From the IMG/VR virus record IMGVR_UViG_3300036790_000187, positions 1 through 42,150 of that record: a stretch of DNA of 42,150 bases; one strand, 5' to 3'. This stretch comes from a virus. A program made the translations under genes and the position numbers. Positions 37,227-42,150 of this stretch are shown here, one piece after another (the stretch's first letter is position 1; each line of letters begins with the position of its first letter). The notes under the pieces were generated by a model. The model ran no database searches. It worked only from the letters and a program-made list of their open reading frames with translations, and had not been told where the DNA came from.

Positions 37227-37766
37227 TCATCCGCTCGTTCCGAGTTGTGCTCTACGCTGTGCGTTCAGTTCGCGGTTTCTCGCAGCAAGTTCCGCCGGGG
37301 TCATTTTCCGCTTCGGCGCATTCTTCTGGTTGATGACTCGAACCAGAGTGAGAAGTCGGTTCAGATGCCAGTGTTGACACTCGAATGGGATCTGCATTGC
37401 GACCATCCAGTAGTAGATGACCTCAGCAGTGATGATCTCCCGGTTTCGTTGTGCGCCGGCGTCGCCGAACCACGTTGCTGTCTGCTTGGAGTTGATGTAC
37501 CTGTCGATGTCGTCGATGTTCTGCTTGGAAAGGTGTTGGTAAACATCCAGCGGAACATCCGGTGTGAGAGTCATGTCTACCACGTACTGGAACAACTGCT
37601 CCGTCGTCTTCTCAGTCGAACTGAGGAACGGTTGCTCGTAGAACGACTCCCATTTTGACAGCGAGACAAGAGAGTGCTCCAGTTCGATCACAACGACGTT
37701 TGCGGCAACGAACTCATCGGTCGCCTCGTCGAAGTCTTCCGACATAGGGACTTCAATTCGGAGCAC
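37227..37766 (-). CDS. Tail assembly chaperone (putative)
   Basis: A 179-residue protein encoded between the two tail-tube genes. Features are an acidic N-terminus, LEHSLVSLSKWESFYEQPFL, KTTEQLFQYVVDMTLTPDVP, QKNAPKRKMTPAELAARNRE. The SLSKWES...FL pattern and the MTPAELA end match tail assembly chaperones, which keep the tape measure soluble during tail building. Start at GTG 37766-37764, seven bases after GGGAGG. I could not find a convincing slippery heptamer for the usual frameshifted second product, and no leftover frame is evident downstream. Confidence 0.68.
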   Translation of the reverse strand: MLRIEVPMSEDFDEATDEFVAANVVVIELEHSLVSLSKWESFYEQPFLSSTEKTTEQLFQYVVDMTLTPDVPLDVYQHLSKQNIDDIDRYINSKQTATWFGDAGAQRNREIITAEVIYYWMVAMQIPFECQHWHLNRLLTLVRVINQKNAPKRKMTPAELAARNRELNAQRRAQLGTSG

Positions 37767-37782
37767 TCTCTAGCCTCCCTTC

Positions 37783-38649
37783 TTAGCCGGCGCTGTAGAC
37801 GAATTCCCACTCGGTCTGGGTCTCGTCCGGGAACTTGTAGCCCTGGTTCGGCGACGCGGTCACGACCTTGTTCTCGGTGATCGTGACGGTGCCGGTGACG
37901 GCCACGCCGTCGATGTAGTAGGTCACGCCGGTCACGGTGGGAACCGTGATGACGTTCGCCGCGAAGGTCGGAGCGGTCGGAGTGACCGTGGTGACGGTAC
38001 CCGAGAAGATCGCCAGCACGTCGTCCGGGCTCGGCAGAGTCGGATTGGTGCCGCTGGTTCCGTACAGGAACCCCTCGAGCGTGCTGAGCGCGTCGGCGTC
38101 GACCTTGGTCGAGTCGATCTCGAGCGTCGCGGTGGGCTGCTGACCCGACACGGCGACCGGAGTCGTGGTGATGGACCAGGTGAACTCGATCGCGGTCGGG
38201 CTGTCGTTGACGGAGTCGTACTCCTTCTGCGACGGAGCCGCCAGGGCGCCGTACACCAGGTGGAGCTTGTAGCCGGCCTGCGTGCCGTGAACGTCGTCGC
38301 CGACCAGCGTCCGGTAGCACATCCCGAAGGGCTGCCGCGGCTGCTGACCGATCGCCACACCGGCTTCGGGCTCGACCGAGCCGTCGCACGGAGCGAACTC
38401 CTCCGGGTAGGTGTAGGCCGAGATGTCGGCCTCGAAGTACTCGGTGGACATGAGCTGGAGGTACTTGATGTTGTCCGCGTACAGCGCGGTCGGAGTTCCG
38501 CCGGTGGGCTTCTCGGAGACCTTGGTGAGCCCGTTCCAGGCCACGCCGGTGTCGTAGACACCCGAATCGTTGGGCAGGTACAGGACGCCTCGATCGATAC
38601 CGGTCTCGTACCGACGCCCTCCCGTCTGGTCCCAGGTGAGTGCAGTCAC
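37783..38649 (-). CDS. Major tail-tube protein with Ig-like C-terminal domain
   Basis: A 288-residue protein in the place of the major tail protein. The core (about 1-215) has RYETGIDRGVLYLPNDSG, VAWNGLTKVSEKPTGGTPTA, ISAYTYPEEFAPCDGS, RQPFGMCYRTLVGDD and GYKLHLVYGALAAPSQKEYD. The end (about 220-288) is an Ig-like or Big-type domain (PTFAANVITVPTVTGVTYYI, DGVAVTGTVTITENKVVTAS). Such domains decorate the tube surface and may bind cells. GTG start with GAGAGG in front. Confidence 0.85.
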   Translation of the reverse strand: MTALTWDQTGGRRYETGIDRGVLYLPNDSGVYDTGVAWNGLTKVSEKPTGGTPTALYADNIKYLQLMSTEYFEADISAYTYPEEFAPCDGSVEPEAGVAIGQQPRQPFGMCYRTLVGDDVHGTQAGYKLHLVYGALAAPSQKEYDSVNDSPTAIEFTWSITTTPVAVSGQQPTATLEIDSTKVDADALSTLEGFLYGTSGTNPTLPSPDDVLAIFSGTVTTVTPTAPTFAANVITVPTVTGVTYYIDGVAVTGTVTITENKVVTASPNQGYKFPDETQTEWEFVYSAG

Positions 38650-38659
38650 GTTGTGCCTC

Positions 38660-38965
38660 TCAGAAATAGAGATTGAAGACGTCGTGGTTCAGGTTCTGCA
38701 CGACGTAGAACCGGTTTTTGATGCACTTCGGGAGTGCAGCGACCTTACCGGGGATAGTGCTGTCAGGATTGGGGTCGATGACGGTCACCTGATAGCGCTC
38801 GTCGTAAATATACGGCACCCCATCGGCGAACTGCGTCTTGGCGATGTACCGCTGATACACGATGCACGGGTACACCATCTGAAGCGTCTCTGGCGGCTGA
38901 AAATATACATTCTCAGAACCCAGAAGCGCTTCGAGAATCGCCTGAAGATCAAGCCGTTGGCCCAT
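38660..38965 (-). CDS. Tail completion / head-tail joining protein
   Basis: A 101-residue protein (MGQRLDLQAILEALLGSENV; YFQPPETLQMVYPCIVYQRY; YIYDERYQVTVIDPNPDSTI) with the pattern of small neck proteins encoded directly before the tail-tube gene (tail terminator type). Start at ATG 38965-38963, eight bases after GGGAGG; a GTG three codons earlier would overlap that site. It overlaps the preceding gene by 17 bp. Confidence 0.65.
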   Translation of the reverse strand: MGQRLDLQAILEALLGSENVYFQPPETLQMVYPCIVYQRYIAKTQFADGVPYIYDERYQVTVIDPNPDSTIPGKVAALPKCIKNRFYVVQNLNHDVFNLYF

Positions 38966-39278
38966 TGTAGACACCTCCCAGCGTGATCAGCAGGCGGGGA
39001 CTCTGCACTTCGACTGAAGCGACGAACCACAGAGTCCCGTTCCACTGGACATACCGCATGGCGAAGAAATTCTCAAGGGCGTAGGCATCCGCCACAATGG
39101 ATATGGAGTTGTTGACGGTGAGATCGTCGTTGACTTTCTCGCCGCTAGCAAGCTGGCGTGTGTTCCGAAGTACATCTCCCATGTACTGGACTTCGGTGAT
39201 GACATCTTCCCACACGCCAGAATGCGGAGCCGTTTCCACGGATGCGCCGTAACCGACTTTCCCGTAGAACCTCGCCAT
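38949..39278 (-). CDS. Head-tail connector (stopper-like)
   Basis: A 109-residue protein (MARFYGKVGYGASVETAPHS; WEDVITEVQYMGDVLRNTRQ; LTVNNSISIVADAYALENFF; MRYVQWNGTLWFVASVEVQS) with the small beta-barrel pattern of head-tail stopper proteins. It lies directly after the capsid gene, whose stop overlaps its ribosome site. Confidence 0.68.
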   Translation of the reverse strand: MARFYGKVGYGASVETAPHSGVWEDVITEVQYMGDVLRNTRQLASGEKVNDDLTVNNSISIVADAYALENFFAMRYVQWNGTLWFVASVEVQSPRLLITLGGVYNGPTA

Positions 39279-39287
39279 GTTTTAGCC

Positions 39288-41432
39288 TCAGCTGTTGCTG
39301 TTGGCGCCGTCCGGGTTCGGGCGGTTGAAGGTCCAGTACGCCGTCTGGTTGCCGGACAGCGGGAAGTAGTAGCCCGACGCCGGAGTGGCCTGCACGGTCA
39401 TGCTGGTGTCCACGGCGATGGCGGTCTGCGCGCCGGCCGTGAGGGTGTTGCCGTTGCCGTCCTTGTAGACGACGCCGGTCTCGGTCGGGATGGTGACGAC
39501 GCCGGTGCTCGCGACGAAGGTCGGGACGGTCGGGGTGACGGCCGTGTCCGAGGTCGGCACGGTCCAGATGACCAGAGCCGCCTTCGGGGTGGAGAGCGCG
39601 CCGGAGATGCGGGTCTCGCCGAGGTACTTGTACTGGTTGTAGTCGATGTCGAAGAAGTCGAAGAGGTTGACCTCGCCGCCCTTGTCCGCGCCGACGTTGT
39701 AGTCCGAGGTGTTGAAGATGACGCCCCACAGGTTGGCCGGCGCGGTGCCCGACTCCATGACCTCGACCGGGATGATGTCCGCGACGTTCATCGCGGCCGC
39801 CAGCGACGCCTTGTCCGGGTAGAGCCGCCGGTTCAGAGTGTCCTTGATGAGGAGCATCTTCGTGAGGTTGCCCCACGTGGTGTACAGGGTCGGCATGCCG
39901 GTGCCCTTGTAGTACTCCATGGAGGCGAGGACCGCCTCGACGAGCGTCTCGTAGTTCGGGGTCGACGTGAGGTTCACGTTGACGTCCGTCTTGTAGAGCT
40001 CGTGCTCGTTGACGATCGAGCGCAGGCCGGCGCCGCTCTGCGCGTTGCCGGGGTCGGCGATCTTGTCGACGTCCTCGATGTCCCGGCCGTCGCTGATGAG
40101 GATCGCGCGGGCGATCTCCTCCTTCAGCATGACCATCATCTCGTCCTTCATCCACGCCACCACGTCGAAGTCGGTGATGTCGATGATGTCGTCGCGGTCG
40201 AGCTGCTGCTTCTTGTAGATCGTGGTCGGGGTGGTGAAGCGCTTGGAGACCGAGAACCACTCCTCGCGCTTGATGTTCCCCTTGACGTAGCCCTTGGCGC
40301 GGGCCTCGTCCATGGTGATGTCCGCGACGATGGACTTCACGCGGGAGAACGGGGAGTGACTCAGTCCGTCGAGGAACGGCTGGACCCACTCCATGCGCCG
40401 GCTGTTGAACTTCGGCGTCGAGTCGAGGGACTTGTATTCCGGGAAGAGGACGTCGATCGGGGTGATGCCGTGCGCGAGCACCGCCTCCTCGAACGCCATC
40501 TTCAGCGTCATGCCGGGCTTCTGGGCGGCCTCGAAGATCGCCCGCTTGTCGTTGGCGTTGAAGAGGACGTCGACGTGCTGGAACTTGTTGCCCGTGTCGG
40601 GGTTGGTCGCGCCGTGCTGCAGCCCACGCGAGTTCTGGAGGGCGGTGGCACTGTGCGTCTCGAAGACGTTGGTCATGTTGGGATCGGCTCCTTCCTGGTG
40701 GCTGAGGTCACCCTCGCCGGACTTGTTGTTGTCGGAGTGCTCGGCGTCGGTGTCCGACCCGTCTCCGTCGCCTTCGTCTCCGTCGTCACCGTTGCCGGCG
40801 TTCTCGACGGCCTGACCGACGACGTAGTTCATGAAATCCTGCTGCTCGGGCGTCATGGAATTCCAGACGTCCTGCAGAGGCTTGTCGGTGGCGTCACCCG
40901 GAGCGTCGTTTCCGTCACCGCTGGTACCGCCGTCACCGTCAGTGTCCTCGCCGTGGAAGAGCGCCAGGCCGGTGAAGATGATCGCCTCGTCCTCGAGCTC
41001 GTCCATCGAGCCGTCGGCGTGACGGATGTTGACGTGGTCGATGACAGCGCCCTTGTTCGCGCCGGCCAGAACGAGGCTGGTCTCACGGATGTTGCCGTGT
41101 ATGACCGCCTTGCCGCCGTTCATGGCCTTCTCGATGAGGTCGTTGGCGTAGATCGACAGCGCCTTGACATCGCCGTGCTTGACGAGCTCGTGCGCGTTCT
41201 TGCCGCTCGGCGTCGAGTTGAAGTAGCCGTCTATGCGGACGCCGGGTTCCGGCTCCATGACGTGCTTGAGGATGCCGTAGCCCAGGACGTTGTCCGCACT
41301 GTTGTGACCGTGCTGCCAGACGAGCGGGACCTGCATTCCGTCGTTGTGCTTGAACGCGTCGGCCATGATCGTTCGTCCGTCAGTGCACTTGATGTTGGCC
41401 TTCGTGGCCCAGCCGCTGAAGTCAGGCTCCAT
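39288..41432 (-). CDS. Prohead protease fused to HK97-type major capsid protein
   Basis: A 714-residue fusion. Residues 1-160 form an S78-like prohead protease: PLVWQHGHNSADNVLGYG (His), VRIDGYFNSTPSGKNAHELV, VKALSIYAND (nucleophile Ser93), IRETSLVLAGANKGAVIDHV. An acidic, Gly/Asp-rich linker with VWNSMTPEQQDFMNYVVG (about 160-250) may act as scaffold domain. The capsid part runs from about 253 (NMTNVFETHSATALQNSRGL) with KSIVADITMDEARAKGYVKG, DFDVVAWMKDEMMVMLKEEI and AAMNVADIIPVEVMESG. The last ~75 residues are an Ig-like decoration (TVPTFVASTGVVTIPTETGV). ATG start behind AGGAGG; overlaps the portal end. Confidence 0.9.
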   Translation of the reverse strand: MEPDFSGWATKANIKCTDGRTIMADAFKHNDGMQVPLVWQHGHNSADNVLGYGILKHVMEPEPGVRIDGYFNSTPSGKNAHELVKHGDVKALSIYANDLIEKAMNGGKAVIHGNIRETSLVLAGANKGAVIDHVNIRHADGSMDELEDEAIIFTGLALFHGEDTDGDGGTSGDGNDAPGDATDKPLQDVWNSMTPEQQDFMNYVVGQAVENAGNGDDGDEGDGDGSDTDAEHSDNNKSGEGDLSHQEGADPNMTNVFETHSATALQNSRGLQHGATNPDTGNKFQHVDVLFNANDKRAIFEAAQKPGMTLKMAFEEAVLAHGITPIDVLFPEYKSLDSTPKFNSRRMEWVQPFLDGLSHSPFSRVKSIVADITMDEARAKGYVKGNIKREEWFSVSKRFTTPTTIYKKQQLDRDDIIDITDFDVVAWMKDEMMVMLKEEIARAILISDGRDIEDVDKIADPGNAQSGAGLRSIVNEHELYKTDVNVNLTSTPNYETLVEAVLASMEYYKGTGMPTLYTTWGNLTKMLLIKDTLNRRLYPDKASLAAAMNVADIIPVEVMESGTAPANLWGVIFNTSDYNVGADKGGEVNLFDFFDIDYNQYKYLGETRISGALSTPKAALVIWTVPTSDTAVTPTVPTFVASTGVVTIPTETGVVYKDGNGNTLTAGAQTAIAVDTSMTVQATPASGYYFPLSGNQTAYWTFNRPNPDGANSNS
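40670..40700 (-). promoter_or_regulatory. Possible internal ribosome site and start for the free capsid protein
   Basis: Within the fusion gene, minus strand AGGAAGGAG is followed 11 bases later by ATG 40676-40674, exactly at the protease-linker/capsid border (Met253, MTNVFETHS). Initiation here would give a 462-residue capsid protein without protease. The spacing is slightly long. Confidence 0.4.
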
Positions 41433-42150
41433 TTTGACTGTTTCCTCCTGTCCCTGTGAGTTGCCGCTGTAGCAGCGGATGGATCGCCGGTCTTGGTACC
41501 GGACTCAAGCCCGGTGGCTGAGCCGACGGTAGGAATTGCTGCTTCTGAGGCATCCGACTGTCTGGCGGAGGCGGTGGCGTCGGCATGTTGCTGTTGATCA
41601 GCTGATCTGCCTTCGGATCCTTCGACGGCTTCCAACCGATTGCGTTGCGGAGTTCGTTGGCGGAAGCAATCTCGTTCCTGGACAGCATGTCGGCGATCTT
41701 CGCGAAGTCCGCCATCGGAACAAGAGAGAACGGGTTCCTGAAGTAGGTGATGGACTGACCCTGAGACCTTGCGGTCTTGCTCAGGAACGTCGCCTTCATG
41801 GCTTCGACCACGGCAGTCACGATCGGCTCGATGGTTCGGACGAGGTAGTTGTTCATCGTGGCCTCGTCGGCTGAGCCATTCATGATCGTGTCAGTGAGCC
41901 CGAGCTGATCGTACAGCATGGACGTCAAGTACGTGATCTGATCCATCAAGTTGTTCGTTGCCGGCCTGTTGAGCTGAGTGATCTTCTCGGTTCCGTCAGT
42001 GTAGGCGATGCCGTACTGACTGCCCTTCAGCTGGAACTCGATGTCCTTGCGTCGCTGTTCCGCAGCCTGACGACGAGCCTCAGACTTGATGACGTAAGGC
42101 AGCTGAATGATCATGTCGAGCTTGCCGGAGCTGGATTGTTCGTCGACTTG
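41422..42150 (-). CDS. Portal protein, C-terminal part (continues at base 1 copy)
   Basis: The remaining part of the portal gene (see 1-736). It reads through 42150 because 42024-42150 duplicate 1-127. Portal-like features are IIQLPYVIKSEARRQAAEQR, QITYLTSMLYDQLGLTDTIM, ADEATMNNYLVRTIEPIVTA, VVEAMKATFL, MADFAKIADMLSRNEIASAN and ELRNAIGWKPSKDPKADQLI, the last being the usual GW.P end motif. A Pro-rich tail follows. The stop at 41422 overlaps the start of the protease-capsid gene by 11 bp. Confidence 0.88.
   Translation of the reverse strand, partial: QVDEQSSSGKLDMIIQLPYVIKSEARRQAAEQRRKDIEFQLKGSQYGIAYTDGTEKITQLNRPATNNLMDQITYLTSMLYDQLGLTDTIMNGSADEATMNNYLVRTIEPIVTAVVEAMKATFLSKTARSQGQSITYFRNPFSLVPMADFAKIADMLSRNEIASANELRNAIGWKPSKDPKADQLINSNMPTPPPPPDSRMPQKQQFLPSAQPPGLSPVPRPAIHPLLQRQLTGTGGNSQNGA
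42024..42150. repeat. Terminal direct repeat, right copy (assembly overlap)
   Basis: Exact copy of bases 1-127. The length of 127 equals a common assembler k-mer size, which supports an artefact of circular assembly. Confidence 0.95.

Noticed and set aside
37217-37330. Programmed frameshift in the tail chaperone gene
   Set aside because: No convincing slippery heptamer; the A-run in GCGGAAAATG does not fit, and no second frame continues into a plausible product.
39222-41459. Long open frame (745 codons) on the plus strand opposite the capsid gene
   Set aside because: It mirrors the protease-capsid gene, has Arg/Val/Asp-rich low-quality sequence, no ribosome site, and results from the codon bias of the real gene.
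1-42150. CRISPR array, insertion sequence or integrase
   Set aside because: No regularly spaced repeats, transposase, or tyrosine/serine recombinase motifs were seen on either strand.

Overview
The window is a tailed-phage (siphovirus-type) genome assembled as a closed circle. The last 127 bases (42024-42150) repeat the first 127 exactly, so the real molecule is about 42,023 bp and the linear ends are an arbitrary cut through the portal gene. Every gene I can support lies on the minus strand, so the transcription order runs from high to low coordinates and continues across the ends. Starts are mostly ATG or GTG behind strong AGGAGG-type ribosome sites, and many genes are coupled by ATGA or GTGA overlaps. 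The holin, the tail hub of the ReqiPepy6 Gp37 type, the wall-hydrolase-like protein and a secreted protein of actinobacterial style point to a Gram-positive host, most likely an actinobacterium. This host call is inference. I found no integrase, excisionase, repressor, tRNA or CRISPR array.

Late module, in transcription order: small terminase (4838), HNH endonuclease, gp6-like head-tail connector, an HHGVKGMKWGVR-type structural protein, a lysin-like protein, large terminase, portal (736 to 1, then 42023 to 41422), a fused protease and HK97-type capsid protein (41432-39288), two head-tail completion proteins, a tail-tube protein, a tail assembly chaperone, a second tail-tube paralogue, a beta-helix tailspike, a gp10-like tail protein, the tape measure, distal tail protein, Gp37-like hub, a small tail protein, an FN3 protein, a membrane protein, the holin and an Acb2-like putative anti-defence protein (25493).

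Accessory module (about 25.5 to 18.3 kb): many small membrane proteins. Four of them have their own repeated 37-bp promoter element and a terminator, making independent gene cassettes. The module also holds two DUF6353-type paralogues, a secreted beta protein, a candidate structured RNA of about 135 nt, and several conserved phage proteins of unknown function.

Replication and expression module (18.3 to 5.2 kb): a single 1273-residue polypeptide that carries an SF3 helicase, an archaeo-eukaryotic-type primase and a family B DNA polymerase; a likely ssDNA-binding protein; an SF2 helicase; three nucleases (NUMOD/HNH, VRR-NUC, PD-(D/E)XK); and an 886-residue protein with the ADFDGD signature of RNA polymerase, flanked by helix-turn-helix segments. 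An AT-rich region with a 17-bp inverted repeat (9600-9714) and a 353-bp gene-free stretch before the terminase gene (4839-5191) are the best candidates for an origin or operator and for the packaging (cos) site. The strongest leads for new biology are the one-polypeptide replicase, the phage RNA polymerase, the repeated promoter cassettes and the structured RNA.
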